Part shown: one piece after another, positions 1 through 11,751 of the stretch | Position numbering within the stretch: position 1 is the first letter of the stretch | Layout: every line of letters begins with the position of its first letter | NCBI RefSeq assembly: GCF_024362695.1 | Contig: NC_065426.1 | Span: 62,001-126,000 of the forward strand | From: Pectinophora gossypiella | Lineage: Eukaryota > Arthropoda > Insecta > Lepidoptera > Gelechiidae | Direction: 5' to 3' | Length of the DNA stretch: 64,000 nt | Program-made: the position numbers and the translations under genes | The notes under the pieces: generated by a model | Databases searched by the model: none | The model's input: the letters and a program-made list of their open reading frames with translations, nothing else | What the model was told of the DNA's origin: nothing

Positions 1-224
1 ATGCAGTAATTTTATCACGTCCGCAAGGAACACATTTGACTTAAACCCTGATAACTGGATAAGCCATTCTACAGAAGACTCAGATGTTATTCATAACGAT
101 TATGTAGAACTCCGTCCGTGCTCATTCTCTGCACACATACATAAGCGTGTTCCATCTCGCTACTATTATAGGTGCTATTTATGTAGCCAAGAGTAAATCT
201 ATTCTAATAAAATGATACACGAAC

Positions 225-3200
225 TGAATGCCTTCCAGAAGAATTCGCCGGTGTTGCGCCCGACGAGGTAGGGCACGGCCTGCAGCCGGCCGGCCCGCAG
301 CGCGGCCAGCGGCGGCTCCGTCAGGAACCGCTCCTGCCCGTAGTCTGGCTCCACCACCACGTTCCACAGTAATACTGGATCGTATCCGAACTCCTGAAAG
401 ACGCTTGTTAATAAATATCTCTTCCTCTTTCTAAATTGATGCCAGTTCTCAAATACGTTTCGTAAAACATGACACTTACATACATGGAGTTCAAAGAATC
501 ACCGAACTCTTTCCAAGGTTTGGTCTTGAGGCAGGAGACTATATCGCGGGTGGTGTTGGTGGGGCAGCCCAGCAGCCGCGCCTGTCTCTCCGCCAGGTGG
601 CGCTGCCCGCTGCCCACCACCACAACCTGCGAGATGGGTGATGCGCTCATCGATATGGCGCGGTGGAACAAACCTGTAGCACAGATCAGAATCAGACAGC
701 CCGCTCCTAACATAAAATTAAATGCGAACATACAACTAAATATTTACACATTTTAACCGACGTACTTACCTACTAACTATTTTACTCCACTGGCGAAGCT
801 AGTAATTCGGATCACACCAGTGACATGTGACAGATTTTGTGACCGCAATTCTTAGGAACCAATATACATAATAATACTTATCCATCAGGATTTCTCGGAT
901 TGTTCGGAACAGCTTCCGTCCGTTCAGCTTTTGTGTGCCGATTCTGAGACCTAGTTAAGGTTACCTCTGGCCATCGGTGATAGCAGCATCAGGGCGACGC
1001 TGCGCGAGCCGGCGCTGTAGCCGGCGAGGGTGACGCGGCCGGGGTCGCCGCCCAGCGCCGCGATGTTGCGCCGCACCCAGCGCAGCGCCGCCACCTGGTC
1101 CTTGAACCCATTGTTGCCCGGAGACAACTCGTCGCCTGTCGCTAAAAATCCTGGGAAATGGTACTCCAATACAGTCAATAATGTCAATTTTATATCAGGG
1201 CAAACAGACCCGACCTTGCTTCTTATATTAAAATTCTTAAATTGTAAAGTAAGATAACTTCGATAGTGTTACCGAGTGTGCCGAGGCGGTACTCGACTGT
1301 GACGAGCACGAGGTCCCTCTCGAGCAGGTAGTGTGGCCCCACGACGTCGCTGCGGCCCGACCCGGAGTAGAACCCTCCCGGGTGGAGGAACACCACCACT
1401 GGCAACGACCTGACACAGAACATTTTACATAAACACGCACGGCCAGAGTACGTATATTGAGCTGAGCGATGTGCCCGAGCGTATCCAGTTGAAAATGGGG
1501 TTAGAGATAAGGCTGGAACATCAGGATTCTCATCAAAAACTAACCCGTTATTGCTTGGCGTGTAGACATTGAGTCGCAAGCAGTCCTCGTCGACTACGAA
1601 CCCGGCTCTGTACACCGGCTGCGGGCAAGCGGGGCCCTCCTCGCTCGCGTCTACCGCCCCATCGTACTGCAGGATAGGCTTGGGCGGCTGCAATGTCGTG
1701 CAAACAATATTAATATAATGCTGGAGCCAGGTTATAGTGACATAAGATGGTGATCTATAACTGACCTGGAAGCGTAGTTCCCCGGTGGGCGGGTGAGCGT
1801 AGCGCACGCCGCGGTACGCCTGGAAGCGGCGCCCGCGCCGCGTGCTCATCCACGAGCCGCGGATGGTACCTGCCGGAGTCACTGCCACCGGGTTCGAACT
1901 ATCTGTTAGGTAAGAATATATGTGAATAATAACCCGTATTTTGTGGTTATTTGTGCACCTGGCTGTTGACGAGCCAACTACTTAAATGTAGCGATAATAA
2001 TTTTACCATAATACATAACCGAGGAATATCCGTCGGGGGCTGCCTTTTCTATATGAAATTTCAACAAAAATTTAATCATACTCATAAGTGTATTTTATGT
2101 CGTCGTTAAACATCTACAATTCTTCAATAATTGTATTCACGTCACTAGAAAAACTTTAGCTGGGTTAATGGCAGCCCCCGACGGATAAACCTCGGTTATG
2201 TATTATGGTAAAATTATTATCGCTACATTTAAGTATATCTTCGAGAAACAGACACGTAAGGAAAAAACTGTAAACATCCATATTCATTGTTTAGGTACTT
2301 AAGTATATCTATTACCGATGTCTCGAGATATCAACTCTTCTTTAGAAAGTATTTTTAAGTCTAATATAATATTTCGTTACATAATAATTGGGTTAAGTCG
2401 GGGGTTTTGAGTTACTTATTTTATTCTTTTTCGATGAGATTTTTACCGTCGTGGGTTTTTTTCAAAATTTTTTAAGGGATTTAGGTAGCAATGAAACAGC
2501 ACCGTGTTCGACGTAATTACGTGTAATCAATGGAACCGAAAAAAAAAACGCCTGTCAAAAACAATTAACTAATAAAAACTATTGCAAATAAATCGCTATT
2601 ATAAATTGAAGAGGCGTTTCGAATAATATTTATTCTAAACACTAATATTGTGGCGCCCCCTAGTGAGTTACAGACATGACACTTGTCTAATAACATGAAC
2701 TCATCAAACACAAACCCGTTATTGAAAACCGCATCAAAATCGGATTATTAGTTTAAAAGATAATTAGTAACATTTCTTTGCACAAACGCACACACAAACA
2801 TCTCTCACCCTAAACGCATATACCTGCTCCGTTCCGTCGTGGGTAAAAAAAGAATTATCGAAATTGATCCACAATTTGACGGAGAAGTACCTAGTAGTGA
2901 CGGTGAACATTGATAGGTACGGTCAATGCCCGTACATTTAAGTAACTCAACAGTGCCCTAAAATACAATGTTAGTGCATAGCATAATTATGTATTTACAT
3001 ACATACAATTTAAAACATACCCGCAGTCGAAAGCAAAATAATATATCCTCCTTTTTGAAGCCGGTTAAAAATATATTAGGTATATTTTCTTTTGTTAGGT
3101 AACTTAATTAAGGTGGAGAGTTATGTCTGTATGTTATGTAGGACATACAATAAGAGCCTACCTATTCTGCTAGGCATAATCTTTATGCACGCGGGATTTT

Positions 3201-4131
3201 CCACTTATGAATAGGGATTAAAATGTGAAGTAGGTAAGTGGCTATAAGGAAAATTATTGTAAAGTAGTTCGCCTTTCGCGTTTGACCATCTCACGTCTGC
3301 TGCGATACGGTGTAACGTGAGTGGGATACTTACATAAAATTATGCTCGCTGTATCGCTTATCTTGTAAAAGCCTAATCATTGTACCTACCTACCTAGCGT
3401 CCAAATCAAACCTCTAGATGACGGGATGTTGGGCTCGAATAGCAGATTTCCATTCCTCCTGATCTATTGCAGCCTCTGCAGCTTGCTCCCATGACATGCC
3501 GAGGTTTTAATTCCGATTTTTAACCCTCTAGAATACCCGAGTTATTTTCAATACCAACGCACTTTATACATACAGTAAACTATTTTAAGGGATCGATACG
3601 TGTTTAAATTTTTAATAAAATTCATAAGGTATAATTTTAAATAATTAGGTGAGTACTTAAGTACCTGCCTTATTAATTTTGTTTTTCCGACGTGAAATGT
3701 CTAAATGAGTGTTTTGTTGGCCCATTTTTGGAGTTTCAAAGTTTTGGTACGTACCTACCTCAGTAGGTAGGTACTTCATATTAAAAAAAAAAATCAAATG
3801 TATTTATTGCATTGCTGCAGGTCAAAAAGGTCTTAAACAATATTACATACATCCACTGCAGCATACCAGTCTAGGAGTACAATTTTTATTAATTCTAATA
3901 TATTTAAATAACAAAAACAAAATATTATTTTGTTTAATAGGTACATAATGTACACACAGAATCTCAAAAACTGGAAGTTAATAAAGAACCCGGTCAGCAC
4001 CTTACCGAGCATGTCATATGTATTGTAGTATATCTTAAAGTCGATGATCTCACTGTACCTTCTCCATCCCCGCGTGCAGCCTGCGCGAGCGCACCCGCGA
4101 GCAGCGCGCACGCGCACAGCGTGCGGAACAT
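225..4131 (-). CDS. Secreted carboxylesterase-like protein (alpha/beta hydrolase), 5' part, 3' end off window
   Basis: Seven exons read on the minus strand: 4131-4059, 1902-1766, 1687-1545, 1409-1273, 1150-965, 673-480 and 393 to about 225. All junctions are GT-AG and keep frame. Exon 1 encodes a 24-residue start resembling a signal peptide (MFRTLCACALLAGALAQAA), so the product is probably secreted. Family motifs in order are AYRGVRYAHPPTGELRFQ, EDCLRLNVYTP, the oxyanion region VVVFLHPGGF, and GYSAGS with the nucleophile serine near residue 209. The likely acid glutamate is in GRNTGEFFW in exon 7. The motifs are slightly unusual: HPGG instead of HGGG, and GYSAG instead of the common GESAG. 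The donor of exon 7 is uncertain (candidate GT at 224 or 220). The catalytic histidine must lie beyond the left edge. The substrate cannot be told. An LTR element begins 157 bp upstream of the ATG. Confidence 0.88.
1981..2233. mobile_element. MITE with about 65-bp terminal inverted repeats in esterase intron 1
   Basis: The first and last roughly 65 bases are near-perfect inverted copies. They start CTTAAATGTAGCGATAATAA and run into a GC-rich inner block around CCGTCGGGGGCTGCC. A TA lies on each side (1979-1980 and 2234-2235), as expected for a TA target duplication. No coding capacity. The block GGCTGCCCCCGGCGGG recurs near 16515, so the family has other relics here. Confidence 0.75.
2390..3000. 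repeat. Decayed interspersed repeat, related to 16300-17350
   Basis: Shares diverged blocks with 16300-17350. Examples are GCGCCCCCTAGTGAGTTA against GCGCCCCTTGGTGAGTTA, the ACCGCATCAAAATCGG type motif, and a CTCTCACCCTAAACGC against CTCTCACCCCAAACGC block. No intact reading frame; the element type is not recognised. Confidence 0.45.
3405..3505. repeat. Interspersed repeat, copy 1 of 2
   Basis: Contains CAGATTTCCATTCCTC and AGCTTGCTCCCATGACATGC, which recur in the same order at 23160-23265. Noncoding; family unknown. Confidence 0.55.
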
Positions 4132-4288
4132 GTCGCCAGCTTACAGCTCGCCACCGCACTGCGGTGAACACACGGTAAACGCTACTTGTTATACCTGCTG
4201 TTTGTTCCTTGCCCATGATGCGACATCATAATTATTGGATTTTTGGACTCGCGCGATCTCATTTTATTTTATTTGCTCACTGTGAGGT

Positions 4289-5466
4289 TGTCGTGAACCA
4301 TACATAATCATGTAAGGTCACGAATTATCTGAATTCTGAATCACATTCCAAAACTGAAATGTGTCATAGTTATATGAAATACCTATGGGGCAAAATACCC
4401 ACAAATGGGCAACGTGCCCATAGCTGTCTAAATATAGGGTAAAAAACCAATGATGTTAGAATATGTGATTAGAATGTTTCATAGTTATATGAATACCTAT
4501 GGGGCAAAATACCCACAAATGGACAACGTGCCCATAGCCGTCTGAATATAGGGCAAAAAGCCCACGATGTTTGAATATGGGGTGAAACCCCGCGAATGGC
4601 CTCCAACCGCCCCTTACAGCCATCCCTGTCCACCTGATTGCCTTGATAAATTCATCTGATTACCTGATAAATCACTACAACGATATTACCTACTGCAATG
4701 TTTTACTGTTTGTTTTACTATCCGTTTTACTGTTTACTGTCTGTTGTTCTCTTTATCGATTTGTATCGGATAATACAAATATAGCATAACTGATATCTAA
4801 GTAATTAAGAAAATATATAAGTATTATAAGACTTAACTGAATATTCTTCCTGCACATCGACAGGAAGTCTGATAAAACTGTTGTTGATTGTTATACCTGA
4901 AAACACACTGTTTCTTCTCTAATCTGTTTCTGAATAATCTCTCTTAATGCAATTTCATTTGTTCCCTTTGTCGATTTATACCAAATAATACAAATACCTA
5001 TAGCATAACTGATATCTAAGTAATTAGGAAAATATATAAGTATTATTAGACTTAACTTGGGGGAGGCCTATGCCCAGCAGTGGGCGTCGTACGGCTGATG
5101 ATGATGATAAGACTTAACTGAATATTCTTCCTGCGCATCGACAGGAAGTCTGATAAAACTGTTGTTGATTGTTATATCTGAAAATACACTGTTATTTCTG
5201 CTCTGATCTGTTTCTGAATAATCTGAATGTTCACTGATTTCTGTTCTCTGTTCTAATTCACCTTCTTTTGTTCTCTGAAAATTATTTTGTTTTTTCGTAA
5301 TGACAGCCCGCCAAAAGCATGAACTTTTTTCTGGCCAGTGTTATTATGACATATATAACCTACAAATCGATTACTCACTCGAGTAAAAATAAAATCGATA
5401 TGATGCATTTTAATATTATTATGAATTTGATTATTTAAATTCGAGAACTGATTACAGTTCGAGACA
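4289..5466 (-). repeat. LTR, left copy (3' LTR of the minus-strand element)
   Basis: 1178 bp, TGTC...GACA. Holds two internal imperfect duplications: a block containing ATACCTATGGGGCAAAATAC (about 4380 and 4493), and a block containing CATCGACAGGAAGTCTGATA (about 4855 and 5135). This copy faces the esterase start codon. Confidence 0.93.
5057..5109. mobile_element. Truncated retroelement tail inserted in the LTR
   Basis: A 53-bp insert carries GGCCTATGCCCAGCAGTGGG and ends TGATGATGATGA, a tail very common in Lepidoptera. It is flanked by AGACTTAAC on both sides (5048-5056 and 5110-5118), a target duplication. The same insert is in the right LTR at 7826-7878. Confidence 0.75.
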
Positions 5467-5907
5467 CTGCCCCGACGCAAGAATTATGAAATACACATGT
5501 GTTATGATTAAGTTCAGCATTCTAAACCCTGCTGTAGATTTTGAGTAGACTGTTCAATTTGCTGCACTATGTTCTGAACAGCTTGATAAGCAGTTTGTTG
5601 ACTTAGACTCAAACTCTGTTTCATTGCTATGTCCTGTTAATTTAGCTGAAGCTGTTGTTGATTATGAGACAGCGCACTGAATCAAAATTTTGCTGATGTT
5701 TTCAATAAACATAAGCAGATACGTCTATTCTGGATAACTGAAAAGTATCAGTAATATAACAACTTAATATATCTAATATCACAACTTTCTCCAGATGATG
5801 TTAGCATGTTTGGTTTGTGCTGACAACTCAGTCGTTACTGAAAAAGGACTAAAAATTTGAGCTATTCCAATTTGTTGCTACTGGAGGTACAGCTTAATAG
5901 AGGGCAA

Positions 5908-6345
5908 TTAGGCTCTCACCTGAATATCCTGATCTGCGACTGAAGAGGTCGAGGCTGCTGATATCATCGACAGCTCCCTCATATGCGTCAGCGTATAGTT
6001 TACCTCTTTGAACTCTTGATTAATGTTCTCCAACTCCCGAAGCTCGTCAACAAGGAAGAACTCTTAATTGTACTGAATAATAACCTGGAAGGCATCCGCT
6101 AGCTGTGGATAATGATGCCCAGATTGCTTCTGCGCCACTGATAGCACGATTGTTGATTCATGTTCTATAACTGTTGCATATGAATCGGTTAATATACGAT
6201 ATTTAATTGAAAACTTGGTCTTAACTTTTAGCAAATGGTTGGTATTCATTCTAATAACAATACTTACTATTTCGAATATGTTTACACTGAATTTAAGCAA
6301 TATAAATTGAAGTGAAACATAGTAAAATTTGTACCCCAAAAACAT
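5908..6345 (-). pseudogene. Broken gag-like remnant inside the LTR element
   Basis: One minus-strand frame is open from 6345 to a TAA at 6064-6066. It then stays open in the same frame to 5908, encoding a charged, helix-prone stretch (VDELRELENINQEFKEV). This is the only part of the interior that looks like former protein. No zinc knuckle, protease or polymerase motif is present. Assignment to gag rests only on its position after the primer-binding site. Confidence 0.35.
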
Positions 6346-6420
6346 AAAATCTATGAATTAGTACTTTTCGAAACTCGTAAATGAACTGACTGACAACAAA
6401 CTTAACAACTCAATTCAACT

Positions 6421-6990
6421 GATCTGATTTATGATTTGTTGATATCTGGTATAGTCAATCTGATTTTATGTTGATAACTGGTATAGTCAATCTGATTTAA
6501 TGTTGATAACTGGTATAGTCTATCTGATTTGATGTTGATAACTAACATGGTCAATCCGATTTGATGTTGATAACTGTTATGGTCAACAGTTACATGGTCT
6601 ATCCGATTTGATGTCGATAACATTAACAACTGGCTTCGTCCTTCTGATTTATCAACTGATTTGGTTGATCTGATTCGCAAATAATCTGGTCAATCTGCTT
6701 TGACAACTGATTTGGTCCATCTCATTTAACTACTATTATTGGCCCATCTGATTTGAGTCAACTGATTTAACAACTATTATTGGCCCATCTGATTTGAGTC
6801 ACCTGTTTTAACAACTGTTATTGGTCCATCTGATTTGAGCTAACTGATTTAACAACTGTTATTGGCCTATCTGATTTGAGCCAACTGATTTAACAACTGA
6901 ATTGGTCCATCTAATTAGGTCCATCTGATTTAACAACTGAATTGGTCCATCTAATTAGGTCCATCTGATTTGATGTCAACTGTTCTGTAT
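6421..6990. repeat. Degenerate tandem repeats in LTR-element interior
   Basis: The first part (about 6421-6620) repeats a unit of about 30-35 bases built around CTGATTTGATGTTGATAACT. The second part (about 6720-6990) repeats about 40 bases around CTGATTTAACAACTATTATT and TTGGCCCATCTGATTTGAG. Both share CTGATTT. Open frames across it are by-products of the repetition. Confidence 0.7.
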
Positions 6991-7040
6991 CTACTGATTT
7001 TGTACTGGGTATCATAACACTAAATTACATGTTCAAGATA

Positions 7041-7057
7041 TCCCAGCATCTCCACCA
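7041..7057 (-). other. Candidate primer-binding site
   Basis: Read on the minus strand the first 17 bases after the right LTR are TGGTGGAGATGCTGGGA. This would pair with a tRNA 3' end finishing in CCA, and it sets the element's orientation. The tRNA itself is not identified. Confidence 0.6.
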
Positions 7058-8235
7058 TGTCGTGAACCATACATAATCATGTAAGGTCACGAATTATCTG
7101 AATTCTGAATCACATTCCAAAACTGAAATGTGTCATAGTTATATGAAATACCTATGGGGCAAAATACCCACAAATGGGCAACGTGCCCATAGCTGTCTAA
7201 ATATAGGGTAAAAAACCAATGATGTTAGAATATGTGATTAGAATGTTTCATAGTTATATGAATACCTATGGGGCAAAATACCCACAAATGGACAACGTGC
7301 CCATAGCCGTCTGAATATAGGGCAAAAAGCCCACGATGTTTGAATATGGGGTGAAACCCCGCGAATGGCCTCCAACCGCCCCTTACAGCCATCCCTGTCC
7401 ACCTGATTGCCTTGATAAATTCATCTGATTACCTGATAAATCACTACAACGATATTACCTACTGCAATGTTTTACTGTTTGTTTTACTATCCGTTTTACT
7501 GTTTACTGTCTGTTGTTCTCTTTATCGATTTGTATCGGATAATACAAATATAGCATAACTGATATCTAAGTAATTAAGAAAATATATAAGTATTATAAGA
7601 CTTAACTGAATATTCTTCCTGCACATCGACAGGAAGTCTGATAAAACTGTTGTTGATTGTTATACCTGAAAACACACTGTTTCTTCTCTAATCTGTTTCT
7701 GAATAATCTCTCTTAATGCAATTTCATTTGTTCCCTTTGTCGATTTATACCAAATAATACAAATACCTATAGCATAACTGATATCTAAGTAATTAGGAAA
7801 ATATATAAGTATTATTAGACTTAACTTGGGGGAGGCCTATGCCCAGCAGTGGGCGTCGTACGGCTGATGATGATGATAAGACTTAACTGAATATTCTTCC
7901 TGCGCATCGACAGGAAGTCTGATAAAACTGTTGTTGATTGTTATATCTGAAAATACACTGTTATTTCTGCTCTGATCTGTTTCTGAATAATCTGAATGTT
8001 CACTGATTTCTGTTCTCTGTTCTAATTCACCTTCTTTTGTTCTCTGAAAATTATTTTGTTTTTTCGTAATGACAGCCCGCCAAAAGCATGAACTTTTTTC
8101 TGGCCAGTGTTATTATGACATATATAACCTACAAATCGATTACTCACTCGAGTAAAAATAAAATCGATATGATGCATTTTAATATTATTATGAATTTGAT
8201 TATTTAAATTCGAGAACTGATTACAGTTCGAGACA
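7058..8235 (-). repeat. LTR, right copy (5' LTR of the minus-strand element)
   Basis: 1178 bp, same length as 4289-5466 and with no difference seen. It is followed by the GAGGT target duplication at 8236-8240. Confidence 0.93.
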
Positions 8236-9483
8236 GAGGTAGGTGTATGTGAAATGTGCTTTCCAACAGTAAAGTTTCACCTCTAGACCTCTTGAAGTCA
8301 CACCGGCTTGTTAAAAAGTCGCTTCCATGCAACAAACATCTCCGTGTACTTAATTGTACGTTATTCCGGGTGGCGACAAAATCCTTCCAAAATGATGAAC
8401 TTTATTTATGTTTAGCTGGTTGATGAAAGAAAGTGTTCATCGCCAAACGATCCAGCGGTTGAGAGGTGTAGGGAGGATCAAATAATACAAACCGCTGAGA
8501 TATAACGTATATTAATATTTACATCTGGCACGACAATTCCGACAGTATAATCACTATACGACCACCGCTGGACTACCACACGACCACTTACCACTATAAG
8601 ACCAATACATCTATCTTGTGCCTATACGAATGTCTTGCAATATTTTTGATTCATTCTTGTTACAAATGAATGTACTTAATAATAAATAAATTATGACAAC
8701 CATGAAAACTATCAACAATTCCTTAAAAAACGTGCACAATTTATAATAAAATTGTATTTCATTGATAAATATACAATTAAGGAACAAGATTTTAAAAAAA
8801 TACAAAAGCTCAAAATATATCCATAAAACAGTAAGTAAATAATAAATAAACCATAAAAAAATAAAATATATAATTATATTTTACGTATGTATAATTATTT
8901 AAATAGAACACCTATGTATGTCGATCGTACAGGTATCAGTCCGGTGATCACTCGTGATCGCTCGTGGTCACTAGTGGTCGCTCGTGGTCGGTCCGCGATC
9001 CCGCGACGACGCGACGTTATATAGCGACGCTAGATACGGAGATATTGACAACATATATACCAATATTAAACAATTCTACACGTCATAAATAACTAACGGG
9101 TTTCCTCAACGTTTAGTCAGTACGCCCATCACATACATAATATATTTTTTAATCTCAATATATTTAATAATTCCGCTTACTCCCAGCGTATTTTAAAATA
9201 TTACACTAAATTCACAATGAATTCATACAATCAACATAAATCAGTTTTTTTTTAACTAAATTCGTACAACATCGCCTCCACCCCGTCGTTGTTCATGTAC
9301 TGAGTATATTAAGAAGTAAATCACAATTAATCATTCAAAATACAAAACTATACGTCATACCGCGGCGTTGCTCGCCACAGCCTTGTACTTATTCTACATA
9401 CAATTTACATTATTTGCTAGTACGAAGGTACACTGGGTCCTTGCTGTTACAGCCGTGCTGTTACTCGTATACACGGCGCCCTA

Positions 9484-9511
9484 CTGGTGCCTTGTGCGCA
9501 CAAGGCACCAG
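9484..9511. repeat. Perfect 28-nt palindrome
   Basis: CTGGTGCCTTGTGC is directly followed by its exact reverse complement with no spacer. It is GC-rich within an AT-rich spacer. No flanking gene or terminator context explains it. Confidence 0.8.
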
Positions 9512-10971
9512 CTGTAAGAATTCTTAATAGTGTCTCCTCATGCCTGCAGTATACCACCACAGTCACAGTGATCGATAGTTATCACGTGATGTATCAACAA
9601 TAATTTATCCAACTACGTAAAAACGGCCTCGGGAAGACGCGTGAACATTACGTGTGTACCTCGCAATAAAGTAAAACAGTTCCATTAGAAGGAAACTCGC
9701 AAGTAATATTTACAAAATATTAATATTTATCATATTCGGCCTGAGTACTCTTAGGGACCGCCCAAAGTTTGGGCACCTTACCCTAATATCAGCTTGACAG
9801 ATTTTGACAAAACGCAAAAGGCAAAGGCACACACATCCTTCAGTCTACTTTAGGAGATGTTTTGAATGAACGACTTTTCATTTAAAAATATAAAACATAC
9901 CATCAAAAATACTTATCATGCCGAGTTCCAGGGTATCACGATATTTTGCCCTAAAAGTGTCCTAATAAATCTGTATACTTGCATTAGTGCATTCACTCAA
10001 ATTATTTTTTTTGTGATAAACAAAGATACGTAAGATACAAGTTCATGCGACTTCTGGAGACAGCTAAAGAAACACGCCAATAACGTTACAGGGTGCGCAG
10101 CGCAACATCGCACGTATCAGCAGCACATCACACCACAATGCCAATACAAAAATACTGCTCCAAAAACAATACACAAAAAAATACGACACAATAAAAAAAA
10201 TATAATTTAAATTCTATGAAAATACTGAGAATTGTAAAAATAAATCCTAATTTGAAATAATGTATAAATAAACGTAATTCATTAATTATAATAATAATAA
10301 TTCATAAAAAACTGGGTTGTTCAAAATGTCGCTTTTGAGAACCGGAACCGGATGTCGCGTCTTATTTTTCTTTCTTTATTCAGTTTGGTTTTAGAAACCC
10401 CACCGCCACCTGCCAGCCAGGCGGTGAAATACGACTCGCAAAGTTTATAAACGTATTTAAAAACATTAAGCTATTTGTACTTACTTAACTGATTTCAATA
10501 TAACCGTCAAAGGCCTCATTCATTCAAGATCGTAGAGGCAAGCTGGCGACTGAGTGTTCAACATTGTTCTCAAAAGGCGAGTTTTTAAACGATCGTGCAT
10601 TATAATGTCATTACATCATGTAACGTCTGAAGTCCGCTTTTTAATAAATTCTTCACGTTTAAAATGACTTAATATTAAAATAAAATGTTATAAAAAATAC
10701 GTCATAAAAATATACGACAAAAGATTCGCGTGCGGTCAAAAAACGGACTTTAGTCGTCGACCTTATATTATGCTGGAGTTACAATTACAATTTAACAAGT
10801 TGTGATGTCTTCCGGTCTCTGGGGAGCACGGTACAGTGTCATTACTACTATTGGCTTGTTATAGCCAGGGATGTCTTGTCAATTTATATTTACAAACTGG
10901 CGAAAATAATTTGTCTCTTTGACTGACATATCCGTAATTACAATTTTGTTATATAACCAGGGTGTATTAAA

Positions 10972-11092
10972 GGCCACATTGATGGAATTCATCTAAAAAG
11001 CAATATTGCTATTCAACATTTGTTGACCATGCGCACTTACTTTTATACGCGCAAATGTTAAATTGCAATATTGCTTTAAGATGAACGTGGCC
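10972..11092. mobile_element. Small MITE with GGCCAC termini
   Basis: The ends are inverted: GGCCACATTGATGG at the left and the complement of GGCCACGTTCATCT at the right. Each is followed inward by AGCAATATTGC. Related pieces lie near 44996-45060, 48490-48545 and 63772-63842, so this is a repeated family. Confidence 0.6.
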
Positions 11093-11751
11093 ATTTCAAC
11101 CCCCCAGGAGTTACCTTTGCCAAAATTCATTATAACGACATGTTATTAATAATAGCATATCATAGTACATTGAGATATATCTACGATTCGAGCCATTTTT
11201 AAAGTTATAATGAAACTCGAGACAATACAATCTAAGTCACCAAATGCAATTTGATAATATATTACAATACAGAGCCAGTAACACATCACGTCATTACACT
11301 GCACAGATTTACGTTACAAATACGTAGATTCATCGCAAATTACATTTTGTAATAAAAGAGAAAATAGAATTTCATTCGAACACAATCTCGGAAGCGCTTA
11401 CAAGTATTTAATGATCCGTCGTGTTACTGCTCTGCGGGTGGGTGTAGAGACTGCGAGTCTCGAATCTTAAAGTAGCAGGTAGGACACAAAGCTACGCAAG
11501 TCTTCGATACCCGACGACTTTAAGAAGGACACCGTTTTAAGTACTTACAGGACAAAATGTTACTAAAGTCTGGACGGTATCGAACACACGCGCAGTTCCG
11601 TGTACGAAGCGGTAAAGATTAAGATTCCAAGAACCGCAACGGCCACCGGTTTCGAGCCACCGGTCTCGTAGCCACCGACATCGAGCCGAGCCACTCGCGT
11701 CGAAGCCTCCCGGCTCGAAGCCGCTCATCCGCAAGGCGGGGCGCCGGGCCG

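Larger units (their letters stand above)
4289..8235 (-). mobile_element. Young non-autonomous LTR retrotransposon (3947 bp)
   Basis: Two LTRs of exactly 1178 bp (4289-5466, 7058-8235) show no difference when compared line by line. Each starts TGTC and ends GACA. The element is flanked by the perfect 5-bp duplication GAGGT (4284-4288 and 8236-8240). A primer-binding-site candidate beginning TGG directly abuts the right LTR on the minus strand, so the element is read right to left. The interior is only 1591 bp and holds broken gag-like frames and tandem repeats, with no reverse transcriptase or integrase. It must therefore depend on proteins of a relative. A 5-bp duplication fits BEL/Pao, Copia or some Gypsy elements. 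Confidence 0.93.
8241..11751. other. AT-rich spacer downstream of the GT31 gene
   Basis: No coding exon recognised. Contains a simple-sequence stretch at about 8945-9000 made of CACTCGTGATC / CGCTCGTGGTC words, a perfect palindrome (9484-9511) and a small MITE (10972-11092). Part next to 11751 is presumably 3' UTR of the minus-strand galactosyltransferase gene. Confidence 0.5.

Noticed and set aside
2..196. Plus-strand frame open from the left edge, ending ...YYYRCYLCSQE and TAA
   Set aside because: About 64 codons without a start; no family recognised. The opposite strand also has a short open frame that could belong to the esterase. Too weak to call.
6429..6680. Minus-strand ORF with repeated YQHKIRLTIP-like units
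   Set aside because: Explained by the tandem repeat at 6421-6990; no protein family.
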